Shown in pieces: positions 47,230 to 58,500 of a DNA stretch of 64,000 nucleotides. The notes under the pieces were generated by a model. That model was given only the letters and a program-made list of their open reading frames with translations. It ran no database searches and was not told where the DNA came from. Numbering within the stretch: position 1 is the first letter of the stretch; each line of letters begins with the position of its first letter. The stretch lies in assembly GCA_010645155.1 (NCBI GenBank), contig CM021318.1, forward strand, positions 4,471,791-4,535,790, written 5' to 3'. This DNA comes from Tigriopus japonicus. Lineage: Eukaryota > Arthropoda > Copepoda > Harpacticoida > Harpacticidae. The position numbers and the translations under genes were made by a program.

Positions 47230-47830
47230 ATTCTGATCAGGTTTCTTTTGCAAAGCCCCTGGAACACTAACAGGAAACAAACTTTGGCATTTTTTCATTC
47301 CTCTCACTGACTTTTCCTTCGAGATCGAGCCTCTTTTCGCGCGTCACCTCGGATCTTCTTCCGGATCTCTTCCTTCTGATCCTGTCATGACATTGAACGT
47401 CAATTGGCAGTCTGTCAATCTGAAACAGCGTTCCAAGTTCCCACCCATCTTTGTCTTCTCCGTGGATGTACGTAGGCTATCACAAAGAAAAGGTTCCGAG
47501 CTTTTCTTTCCCAAGCATTTGAAGTGAAAGGTGAGAGACCCTTTTCGCCTTCCGAAAATCCACTGAGCATTTTCGCCAACTTCTGCTCCGCAGGTTCTTG
47601 TTGGCAGCTTTCGAAGGCGAGAAACCCCAATGCAGAGAGTTGCGAAAGCGTGCAAAACCCGCACGATTTCTTCAAGCCGCGTCAAAGTGCCCTTTGGGTT
47701 CATCGAGGAGCTCTTGGCCAGTTGTGAGGCAGAATTAGGAAACATCACCTAGAGATTCCGAACATACGAAGACAAATTGTTCGAGTTTTTCCATTCCTGC
47801 ACGTACAAATAAAGCCGCAGTGGTGTTGTG
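47230..47830 (+). pseudogene. Possible gene remnant or unrecognised small gene
   Basis: From an acceptor-like GATCAG at about 47241, one plus-strand frame stays open for about 96 codons to 47528 (including MTLNVNWQSVNLKQRSKFPP at 47387). A GTGAGA donor-like site at 47531 and a TCCGCAG acceptor at 47594 precede a second open stretch ending GFIEELLASCEAELGNIT at 47752, and AATAAA follows at 47808. The two stretches do not join in frame without crossing a stop, so this is either a decayed gene or coincidence. No family recognised. Confidence 0.25.
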
Positions 47831-48510
47831 ATAGGCTCAATCCACGGATCGGGTTTCTGCGAGCTGTCATAATTTGCTCAGATTGGATCCAACTGTTTCT
47901 GATATGTGCCACATGCTTGATAAGACAGGGGTGAAGTGCAACATCCTTAAGTGAGATTCTCGATTGGTTGGATGCAAATCTTCTGTGAATCGGCGGAAGA
48001 AGCAGCCTAATTTGGCTTGGGAGAATGACGTTTTAACTACTAAGAATTTGGACTTCTCAGGTAGGGAGAGGGAAACGGAATGAAGCAAATCTATTTGCCC
48101 CCCTTTTCATTCTCGTCTTTGTTTGTGTAGACTTCCTGCAATTCGTGTTTTTTACAATACCATTAGATGTGTGAAAAAGGATACTTTGATCAACGGGTGA
48201 AAAATAGTGCAGTGGTTCGTATTTTTTATTGACATGGTGTTACCATGTTGGCTTTTGTTCAGGTTTTTTTAACGCTCACCAGAATCAAACTTTTTGAAAC
48301 CCAAGAGACAAAGTACAGAACGAAAATGGAAGGCGGCACTGCCAACTCGAAACATGTCAGTATTTAAAAAGTTATTTAAAAAGCTAAAAAGGTCATTATG
48401 AAAGGTCACCAAAAGAGGCACGTTCAATCTCGCCCATTCAATGACCACCTTCATTCTTCAACGTCGAATGTCCATTTTCTATTTCTGCCAAACAAAGAAG
48501 AGTCCCCAAC

Positions 48511-48717
48511 AATAGCCCGGATGTTAGGTGCACCAATACAAACGGCTCAAGCATACCAAAGTATAGCAGAATTAACGATGCTCGAGGATAGCCTCTGTTC
48601 ATAAGTTGCATTTGAATGGCAACTTGTGTACAGAGACTATACTTGAGCATCGTTATTTTTACTCTACTTTGTTATACTCGAGCCGTTTGAATCAGTGCAC
48701 CTAAAATGAGGGCTAAT
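48511..48717. repeat. 207-bp palindromic foldback element (family B)
   Basis: Two arms of about 95-100 bases are near-reverse complements around 48610. The left begins TAGCCCGGATGTTAGGTGCAC and the right ends GTGCACCTAAAATGAGGGCTA. The arms contain AACGGCTCAAGCATACCAAAG / CTTTGTTATACTCGAGCCGTT and TAACGATGCTCGAGGATAG / CTATACTTGAGCATCGTTA. It would form a long hairpin when single-stranded. No coding capacity. Confidence 0.75.
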
Positions 48718-49369
48718 ACCTAAACATTCGGCTTCAAAATTCGTTCAAAAGGTATGAAGCATTTTTTTTAACAAAGTAAAAATGAAATTTTGTTCATAAA
48801 AGCATTTTACTTGTTTGTCATTACTCATCTCTAAGTAATTCAACGGATAATAATTTGAGTTCACCATTCGTACCTAAGATTCATTCATAGCAACTTCAAA
48901 CAAATACCTATTGTCAAAGTTTTGATTCCAATCTAATGACTGAGGTGAGGAGCGGACAATGGCACCAACATTTTGAAAGCAAAAATTTGCCAATGGGTTC
49001 ATTTAACTCGTAGTTTAGCCTTTTGAAATGTGATGGGAGGATTTTAGAAAGGATTTTTGCATTCTGTGCCTTCTAAAGGTGTTGAAGGCATAAACGTTCA
49101 CAGTTGGCCTTTTGATTGATCTTAACTCAACCGACGGAGAAATTATTCCCCCGAGTCTATAGCTCGAATGTTACGTACATACACCAATGTCAAGCCTTTC
49201 TCAGGGAAACTTTTAGACGTTAATCCACACCCACAGACGGAGAACCATTTTGATACTGGACTTGAAATTGCCTATCGGAAATATATGACGATGTGATGGC
49301 TGGCTTCGCTGGCCGGGCGAAACTCAATCCTCCGACCCTAGCACCCTTATTTAAAAAAAAAATAAAATT

Positions 49370-49508
49370 GCTCGAGTATACCAAAGTATAGTATAAATGA
49401 CCATGCTCAAACATAAACTCCGCACATATGCTGCTTTTCAAACGCAGCTTATGTTCCAAAAGTATATTCGAGCATGGCTATTTGAAATACACTTTGTTGT
49501 ACTCGAGC
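49370..49508. repeat. Palindromic foldback element (family B)
   Basis: Arms GCTCGAGTATACCAAAGTAT (left, 49370) and CACTTTGTTGTACTCGAGC (right, to 49508) pair, with inner pairs ACCATGCTC / GAGCATGGC and ATATGCTGC / GCAGCTTAT meeting near 49440. It is about 700 bp from the element at 48511 and clearly the same family. Confidence 0.7.
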
Positions 49509-49739
49509 TATTTGAATTAGTGGATCCGAGCTTATTTTTGACCAAACTCTTACAACTTTTGACTCGAACATTTTTGAAACGAAGCATGAAACTTAATTGT
49601 ATCATTCGTGTTGAAGATTGATTCTTTGCGGTAGCATGCAGCTTGTGAACGGTTTTACGCAGTTCTAGATTTTTTATCTGTCTAACCAAATATTTTTGAC
49701 AGAGTGTATTTAATATATCTGACAGAGAGATGTTTTATG

Positions 49740-50670
49740 TACGTACGTAATGAATACATCCAATTTAGAAACATGAGTGGGACAACAAAAAAACTTTTCA
49801 TGTCCAGTCAACCATATGAAGAGTCTAGTTTTCATTCAAAAAGTCATCAGTGCCAAAATTTAAATATACAAATAGTCAGGATCTATTGATAATTCAGATG
49901 TTCCTTGATTTCTTGTATCCCCCAAGTCGTGTGAACAACTCTTAATGAAATCATTTTTCTCACATAATTTCAAGGATGCGAGAAAACACAGTACATGCGA
50001 ATTATTAATATATCTTGATGCTGTTTCACACGTTCAATGTTTTTAAATTATTCTCTCCGACTCTGTGCAGGGTCATTTGTATTTCCAGTCCCATGCCAAA
50101 CAAGTAATTACTTGAAACACAATGTTGGCACACAAATATTTTGAAATATTGTATTTATTGTGTAATATTGAAAATTGAAGAAGTTTCAATTAAAGAAAAC
50201 ATCGTCAGGTATTCTAGTCACAAGTCTTGGTGAAATTGACTGACACAAACAAACTTTGTACCTAAACCCAAGGTACTCTTTTATAGGTTTTTCCAAGGTA
50301 AAAGGTTTTTCCAAAGAAAAAACTCTTATATTTTCAAGGTATTCTTTTCTAAAAAATCAACCTAATTTGAACTAATTTTAATACAAAGTCTTTAGTTACT
50401 GAATTGCTTAGACAAAGTAAACACATCTACTTTTCCAATCATTAAAACCAAAAAGTCGCTTTGGCATCTTGTTTATCATAAATTACTGCTAAAATCTAGG
50501 GGAAGTTAACTATGTACTACCCTGTATCCAGCTTGTCAAGAAATTGATGTCCCCTCCTGAAGTTTGAGCATATTTTTTTTTTCTTTGGGGGGGGGGGCGG
50601 ATTTTTAAAACCACTACAAGGAATGGGATTCCCTGTAAAGAGAGTTAATGATTAATATAGTTTATATAAT
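49740..50670. other. AT-rich intergenic, nothing recognised
   Basis: No coding or structural feature that I can support except a run of twelve G at about 50587-50599 close to the 3' end of the LINE fragment. Confidence 0.4.
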
Positions 50671-50675
50671 TAACG

Positions 50676-51926
50676 TTAATACAAAATTTCATCTACCAAT
50701 GAGTTACTGCTGTCAGATCTGTAGAACCCTTGAGTAGTGGGTTGGTCAGGAATAGTATTTAAAAATCTGTCCAATCCTGCCTTAAATGTTTTTAGAGGAT
50801 CAGCTCTTACATATTCCCGACGAAGACTAATGGGTAACAAATTGAACAATGAAGGAGCCCGATAAAGAAGAGAGGAGGACTTCGTTGATCGAACTAGCCT
50901 CGATTCCCTTGGATTTGGAGGTGCTCTCAGTGTACAAGTAAAACCTCTTGCGATCGCTACAACTGAGCTCAAAGCCTGGGTTAGGACAGAGCCCATAAAC
51001 GCTCTTGAAAACATACAGTATCAGATACCTTTCATGCCTTCTCTGAGTATTGTACAGCCGAATTTCTGGAGCCTCTCCCAATACGAGAGGTCTCTCATTC
51101 CTGTGATGTTCCTAGTGAAACATCTTTGGACCTGCTCGACCTTTTGCAAACCTGCCGAACTCATTGGAGCCCAAATGGGTGAGGCATATTCAAGATGCGG
51201 TTGAACAATCGACTTGAACAGAGTTAACATCGTAATACTATCTCTGGACTTGAAAGTGCGGTAGATCCAGCCACATGTTTGAAATGCCTTCCCCACTTTC
51301 AAGTGGATATGCTCATCGAACTTTCCATTATCTTGGATGACAACTCCTAAATCCCTCATGGATGAGACCTGCTCAATATCACAACCTCCATTGTCTTTGA
51401 GTGGAACATCTAATTTGGACGTCCCATACGTCATTGTGCGGAATTTCATCCCATTCAATGCCATGTTACTCTGACCAACCCAAGAGTAGACTTTCTCCAA
51501 GTCCTCAACTAAACATTTTGAGTCCTGACCATTCCTTCCACAAACTAATTTTGTATCATCAGCCATAGACATCTAAATGCTAAATTCAGAGGTTTAGGCA
51601 TTAACACATGTAGAAATACTGGCTTTTGTTCTAAACTTCTGGAGAGGAGCAATAAAGAAAATAACCAGGAGCGGACCTAAGATTGAACCTTGTGTAACAC
51701 CTGACTTGACATCATACATGCCACTAAATGATCCTTCAACCTTGACTATTTGCTTCCTATCACTCATGGAACTACCAATCCAATTCAGGACCTTACCCTG
51801 GACCCCTAACTCTTTGAGTTGATCGAGCAAAAGACCATGATCTTCCTTATCAAAGGCCTTGGCAAAGTCAAGATAGACTACATCCACTGAACTATTTGAT
51901 CTATCTTTGTCAATTGGATTGTACAA
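50676..51926 (-). mobile_element. 5'-truncated non-LTR retrotransposon (Jockey/CR1-like)
   Basis: Minus-strand frames encode the C-terminal half of a LINE polymerase. The 51926-51594 frame has VVYLDFAKAFDKEDHGLLLDQL and VTQGSILGPLLV (RT palm blocks). The 51572-51021 frame begins at the active-site ADD (SMADDTKL) and continues through the thumb (RDLGVVIQDNGKFDEHI, PHLEYASPIWAP). The 51081-50676 frames end the protein. Frames shift near 51580 and 51050, and the palm FADD is altered, so it is inactive. The 5' half (endonuclease, gag-like) is missing, the usual truncation for LINEs. It is less decayed than the 9920-10440 fragment and probably of a different subfamily. Confidence 0.8.
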
Positions 51927-51939
51927 ACAAGTAGTTCAG

Positions 51940-53080
51940 TATGATTTTGCATTTGAGCCAAAACTTCAAAAGATATTACCATGATTCACGTCTGAACTAA
52001 GCCTAAACTTAGTTTCTATGAAACATTTACGTCCTCTTGAAAATCTACTTTGCAAACTTTCAAGACAAAATATTGTTTGTCAGAGCGTGTCAAGACCAAT
52101 TTGCCAAACCATCGGTGAGCCACAAGAATTTATGAAAATGATGCAATAGTTCCATAATCATCCATGTAAATAGTTTCTGCCTTATTGATACTAATCTGGG
52201 GATTGCATCCGAACATTTTTTGCAATTTGAGTTCTTTTTTTACTGGCGTTCAAAATGTCAAAATGACATGAGTTAACTTTTCTCCAAAAGCCTCAAGATA
52301 TTTTGAATTTTTCAAATAGGTAAACCTTGTTGAAATTTCGAACAATGCAATCAGGGACACTTTGCTGAGAACGTCAAGTATTAAAGTTACAGAGTAACAG
52401 TATGAGTTAGAAAGTGAGGTGATATCAATTGGTTGAGAGGCTGTATTTTTTGGAATGAGCTATTTTGCCATTCCAAAAGTCGATTTAAGCATTCTGGGGT
52501 ATTGTACTCATTTTATGCGTCGATTATTCTTGCTCTAAATGAAACTATAATAATAAGATAATGTGATTTAATCTTTAGAAGGGTGTTGATTCAGAATCAA
52601 GTACTTCTTTTGATCCTCGAAAGAGCTGACTGAGTAAAGATTAATGGTTCCAGAAATGACTTCTACAAGTGGAGTTGTTCAGAGGATCAAGGCGTTAAGG
52701 CTTCAAATAAACGATAAGCAATCTTAACGTTCATTAATCAGAGCTAGAATCAAAACATCAAGCTCAAAAGCTATTGAAAAGTAACTCGAGGGCCCTCTCC
52801 CTAACTTCAAGTGAAATTCTTTTGTAAAAGCAAAAGAAAGGAGACTCTTGCTGCTTTTACGTTTGCTTTGTCTTGAAGCAAAGATGAAAACAGTATTTTT
52901 GATGAGAAAAATGTGTACGTTCACAGAGAATATCCAAAAAAGTAACCCTGTTTTTGAAGATTTCAGACCACGGGTGATTGTTGTTGTTGGGCCCAAGAGC
53001 TATGGAGAAAGTCCAAAACCGTGGGCTCGCGAGCTATCCACGGTACCATACTCGTGGGCCCAAAGCTCTTTGATCGTTAA
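51940..53080. other. Intergenic, nothing recognised
   Basis: Only short frames without family resemblance. No transposon ends seen. Confidence 0.4.
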
Positions 53081-53084
53081 TTAA

Positions 53085-53345
53085 TAGGTCGGTTGTAGAG
53101 GCTATTTGGAAGTTTAGTAGAAGCATATCTAGCACTAGAAGCATAGTAAAAGCATAGATAATACGGAAGTATAGGTCAAGAAGGACTAAGAAATGCCCGT
53201 GTTCGATCAAGTTTCGCAACATGAGCCACGTTCTTCAATCACAAAAGTTGAGCTCATGCACTGATCATGTACTGGTGCATGGTTATTTCTACTAAGTCAG
53301 TTGTTGAGGTAATTTGGAAGTATAAGAAGTAGAAGCATATCTATA
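53085..53345. repeat. Diverged direct repeat
   Basis: The block GGCTATTTGGAAG...AGTAGAAGCATATCTA (about 53098-53137) recurs as GGTAATTTGGAAG...AGTAGAAGCATATCTA (about 53307-53345). Between them, CCCGTGTTCGATCAAGTTTC (about 53197) is close to CCGTGCTTGATCAAGTTTG at 53761, so the palindrome at 53379 lies between related sequences. Confidence 0.5.
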
Positions 53346-53378
53346 AAAGAAGCATGAAATACGCCAAATCAATTAAGC

Positions 53379-53657
53379 TCTTCTGCAAATGAGACCTTGC
53401 CCATGCCGACACGAATATGATTTCAATTTTCAACTCAATCGAACATCGGAGTCGAAAGTTATGCTCTCTCTTAAAGTTCAGAGCAAATCCTACCGAGAAT
53501 GAATGAACTAACCCTTTTGTGGTAATTACTTCACAACAAAAGGGCAAGTTCATTCATTCTATGATCTCTTCAGTACAAAAGTTCGAGAGGGCGATTGAGC
53601 TGAAAATTGAAATACGCAGTCTACTTTATACAAACGAGGTCTCATTTGCAAAAGAAC
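53379..53657. repeat. Large foldback element (family A)
   Basis: The left arm starts CTCTTCTGCAAATGAGACC and the right arm ends GGTCTCATTTGCAAAAGAA. Inner pairs include ATGATTTCAATTTTCAACTC / GAGCTGAAAATTGAAATACG and GAATGAATGAACTAACCCTTTTGT / ACAAAAGGGCAAGTTCATTCATTC, meeting near 53527. Its inner left arm matches the small element at 12567. No coding capacity. Confidence 0.7.
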
Positions 53658-54404
53658 GCAATTATATCAATCCTACTGGAAGTCAAAATTATCATTGGTG
53701 GCCTCCAACTCCAGAAATTCAGTGCTCCTTGAAGACGTATATGAGACGGAGTGAAAATATCCGTGCTTGATCAAGTTTGTTGCATAAGCTGCGATTGAAA
53801 AACTGTTCTTGTTGGGAAAACAAGCAGATTTTCCCTGTCAAAACCACAGATATTGATAAAACTTACTGGGCCAGTCCCTTTTTCGTTTTGTAAGCCACTT
53901 TTGAAGTTGACCTGGACCACTTGCATGCGGCTTCAGAAACAACGGTCATAAAATCGGATGACCTGGACCGCTCTATCACAATCTATTCTTCTAAGCGAAG
54001 TTGTTTTTAACTGTGAAACCTTGATAGACTTTGTCCACATTGAAGGAGTTGAAGTACATGGCGATGAGAATAACTTAATTATCTATATATTAAGTTTATT
54101 AATCTGCTAAATTACTTAATATTTCAGTCCGAAATGTTGTTACCTTACTAAATTTGACCATCTTTGTGAATCATGAATAAGCTACTTACAGATATTAAGA
54201 CTTAATCATCATTCTATGCTATGCATATGCCAGTACTACCTTTTCGACATACTTGGAGGAATAATCGTCGGAATATTCAGTAATATTCAGGCAACCTTTG
54301 GTCAGCTATTTATGAAAATTGTCTTCGAAATATGCAAGTATCTCACATCTATGGATATCTGTGGTCAAAACGGACATATATTTTGTTTACTTTGTGGGTA
54401 ACAA

Positions 54405-54710
54405 TATAAACGTCTTTTTGTCTAATCGGGCAATATTATTCGTCTTCTTTCTTATAATAAGTGAGTTTCATTCGTCTTTTTCGCCAAAAAATCGATTTTT
54501 CAACATCATAAAGGTCTTTTTATGGGGACCTTGAGTGGTCGTTTTCGTTCAGTCGGACAATTTTATTCGTCTTTTTTCGTCTAATCATGCAATTTTATTC
54601 ATCTTTTTCGTCTAATCGGACAATTTTACGCGCCTTTTTTTCGTCTACTCAGTCAATTTCATTTATCTTTTACGTCTAAAATGACAATGTTATTCGTCGA
54701 ATCTTCCTCT
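54405..54710. repeat. Degenerate tandem repeat, TTTTCGTCTAATCGGACAAT type
   Basis: Units related to CGTCTAATCGGACAATTTTA, followed by TTCGTC or a variant, recur about seven times with 35-70 bp spacing and many substitutions. This is a minisatellite-like array of unknown role in the upstream region of the peptide GPCR. Confidence 0.5.
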
Positions 54711-54765
54711 CCCTAATCATTATTTATTAAAAAAAATCTTTTTTCAGTTCAATCTCACAAGCGAC

Positions 54766-55170
54766 TTGGTTGGCCTTTCAGGCTTTCAAATTCAAATTTG
54801 TTTAATGTCTGAACCTTTTCCTTCACCAAAAAATGGAAAACGCGAGAGAGCATTACTGTGTGGCCCGTCTGTCGTTTGGCATATGCACAATCAATGCAAT
54901 TCCACTGCGTCACTCCTCGATTTTGCACAGAGGCTTCTCAACTTGAAGGCAGACGAGTTGTTTGCGAGACATAATCAAAGGCCCACTCTATTTTTGCATT
55001 TTCCCACGATCAAAATAGCGGTTGGTGCCACCGAGGATTGGGACGATAAAATTTTAATTTGGATTGGATTTGAGAATTTCCTAGTTTTTTTTAAGATCAG
55101 ATTTCTTTTTTTACCCCTAGTGCCTAATTCTTGCATCTCGAGTAAAAACACTGATTCTTGTGATAAATAA
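54766..55170 (+). other. Unassigned 134-codon frame upstream of the GPCR
   Basis: The frame is open for 134 codons but has no recognisable domain and a hydrophobic, low-complexity C-terminal part. It may be chance or 5' non-coding sequence of the downstream receptor. Confidence 0.2.
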
Positions 55171-55594
55171 GCAAGTAATGTGAATTACATCAATACTAAT
55201 ATGGAGACCAAATAAAAAAGGAACGAGCCCTTTTTTGGGAATGAAGCCAAACGGCTCCTTCAAGTAGACTATTTGAAACATTTGAATTTCATATTATCCA
55301 CTTTGAACAAAAAGCTTAATCATCCCAAGTCACCTCGTTTGATCATCTCAGTTCATTTTTAGTCTCCGATCGTTCCTATATTATGGCTGTGGTCCTTTTC
55401 AACAAAGTCACCCCCTATATCGAGAAAAATCCTAAATTGCAAAGTCCGCTTGCACTAAAGTTTTGCAGAAATGCTCCACAAGCAAAGTGAGAATAAACCC
55501 TGTGGAGCCGGTAATGTTGTTCCTTTAATCCTAATCATACATCTTTGAATGCTATGTTTTCAGATCTGCAACAGTATGGTCGAGCGAATAGGCA

Positions 55595-58500
55595 ATGAAT
55601 GAGTCCAACTCTCCCACTCTGATGATCAATACGACTTCAGACTCGGGAGGCTCCGAGGTCAGTGCAGCACCCACTTCCACCTATATCAATCGCATCTTGC
55701 CCTCCGTGGTGGCCATGCTCATCCTGTTCCTCCTCTCGGCCTTGGGAAATGTGACTGTGTTCTCGACCTTGGTGGCTTCGCGATCAAGAAAGACCAGGAT
55801 CTCCATCATCATCCTTCACTTGACCATTGCCGATCTGTTTGTCACTTTCATACTCATTCCAACGGAGGTAAGAGCAATTGCCGTGATTACACATGCCTGA
55901 TTATCGTGGAAAATGTAAAATTGACAGATATTTAATACGAAAAGGAATAGCTGTGAATTTTGAACACAGGTGGTGAAGGTGGCATTTCCTATTAGGGGTT
56001 CTGTTCTTGGAATGGTTAGTGTTTCTATTGTGAGGATGAGAATTCGTAGCAACTGACTTGCAAATACATCTTCGCTAAATTGCATCTCTCAGGCTATGTA
56101 AATTTGCGACAAAATGTCGTAATATCGGGATTAAATACAATTCTGACGCACAACCGTTGCAATTGTTAGGGCATTGAGAAAATATTGAAGAATCTCATGC
56201 CATATTTTGGAGACTAAAGAATTTAAAATGCAAATGTTGGAAGTTTTCCAAAAAGAACTTGTTAGTTAATACGAAAATGTACTTGCATAGCAAAATACCT
56301 AATTCAACTTCAAATGATAAAAGTTTGCCAGCTTTACATACTAAATCGCCGCCTAAATTTTATGTAATAAAAACTCTATCTCTCGTCCTTGTTTGATCCA
56401 AGAACATTGGCAGAGACACGGATTGAGTGTGAATGGCACAAAGAGGACCCTTGGAACCGTTGGAAAGTGTGCCATTTCTTTTCGATAGTAAACACATCAA
56501 GAATGAAAGAACATTTCACGGCTCGGATTTCGATTTCAGATTGGCTGGCGATTGTTCCGTTATTGGTTGGCGGGGAATGTGGCCTGCAAGATTTTTGCTT
56601 TTCTACGAGCTTTTGGCTTCTATCTGTCGTCCATGGTCTTGATTGTTGTGAGTCTGGATCGCTATATCGCCATCATTTATCCTTTACGAGCCAATTCAGA
56701 ATTCGCCAAACGAGGACACATCATGCTCATGGCAGCTTGGGCCATTTCAGCTCTTTGCTCACTTCCGCAGGTACGAGGAAGCATGCATAGTATTATTACC
56801 AAAAGTTTATTTAATGTGGGTGGGCGAAACTCACACCAGGTAAATTGTTTCTCCCGTAAACGTCCCTGCTCAATTCGTGTTCGGTCATAAGGAACACTTG
56901 AATCTTTTCTGAAGTACACGATACAAAGGCAACTCTTACAGCTATTGAACAACCTACGCATTATGAATGGAGAATATAAGCTTGCAGACGACCTATTCTT
57001 ATGTGGGAATCTAACGTGCACGAAAAGCGGACAGTTTAGAAGTAGTTCCAATTCAAGTACTAATTTGCATTTAGTCGAATCTGCTCCAATTTCAGTCGTG
57101 TTTCGGCCTACTCGCAAGGTTTTTCAACCAAAATTATACTGGGACATGAGACACGTGTCTTACAGATAAGTCGAGAAATCACAAAGGCCATGAGGCTCCA
57201 CTTATGGTTAGCAATTTTTTCCTTGGCCCGGAATTTTGTTTTCAACTTTCCGACTAAGGTTATATCACCCTTTGTCACGCAAAACCACAACATCAACTCT
57301 ACCTAGGCCACCGAAGAGCTTCTGTACTGAGGCCTTAAGAGTCAAGAGTTATATCGTAGAATCCGCCAGCAATTGAGGCCTTCGGTCTCACGAGCAACTT
57401 CTCTGTTCTATGTTTTCCCTATCTAGGCTTTCATGTGGAACACTCAACCAGCTCCCAAGAGTCCCAACATGGAGCAATGCGTAACATTCGGGTCAGACCC
57501 CATGGCCGTGACGGGCTTCACCCTGTTCTTCCTGACAACCGTGTATTTTATACCTCTCATCATCATGGTCTTCACCTACTCAAGAATCTTGAGTACCATC
57601 ATAAAGCAGTCGTCGGACTTTCGCCAAAGTAAGTGGTTCCTTCAATTTAGCCGCTGGCTGGCTGGCTGGCTGGCTATCTATCTAGCTAGCTAACTAACTA
57701 GCCAGTCTTTCTTACGACTCGCTCGTGGACACTCGAAATGGGCTGGCTTACAATCATTTTGGGAGAACTAGGGGTACTAAAACGCAACTAACTCTCTGGA
57801 GAAGGATTACTCAGAGAATCCACAACCATGCTACAAAGACGAATTTAAAGCTGCGCATGCGATAAAAGGGTCCATTCATGCATGGACAAAACTGGGATAA
57901 ACGCGGTGGAGCGAATTCAAACTCCGTTCATTCATTTTTGGGTCAGAACAGCAAACTCCCATGAACTATTCCCACACTAGATGTTCTGCCTTGACATGTT
58001 TTTCTCATTTTATGTAAATAAATCCAACACATTTGCACTTGGCATTGATCATCTTTCAACATGAATCACAATCTTAGATAAGGCGGTTCTTTTAAGTGCT
58101 TCGCTGAAATCTCGGGGGTTCAATTTGGAAGAGCTAAAGTTTGGGAATCATTCACAAGGACCAATTTCATCCCAAGGTTTGAAAATCCTTGATGGTTCGT
58201 CGATTTGCAAATTGATCGGCTTTTCCTTTGCGCCTTCTGTCGTGCCATGTTTCAACATGACATGTTGTTAGTGGAAACTGGACAGGCTCCAAAGCTTTGT
58301 TATAAATCTCAAACGGAACGGTCCTTCCATAAATAAGAGTTTCTTAGAAGCCTCTTGGTGGCATTGCGATGGTGGGAAATCAATCGTAAACGTTCGTTCC
58401 GTTCTAGATCCAACCGGCGATCCGAATCCAGCCTTGAGCAACACAGCCACTGGTACCACCGACGTGATGGTGAACCATGGGAACGGAAACACGCAAGCAA

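Noticed and set aside
47344..47748. 134-codon minus-strand frame
   Set aside because: No domain or splice context. The plus strand carries the AATAAA and splice-like signals.
50587..50600. G homopolymer as a quadruplex-forming regulatory site
   Set aside because: A single uninterrupted G run beside a decayed LINE is more likely simple sequence. Nothing nearby suggests regulation.
57645..57705. CTGG/CTAG repeat as a functional element in the GPCR intron
   Set aside because: Plain microsatellite just after a normal splice donor.
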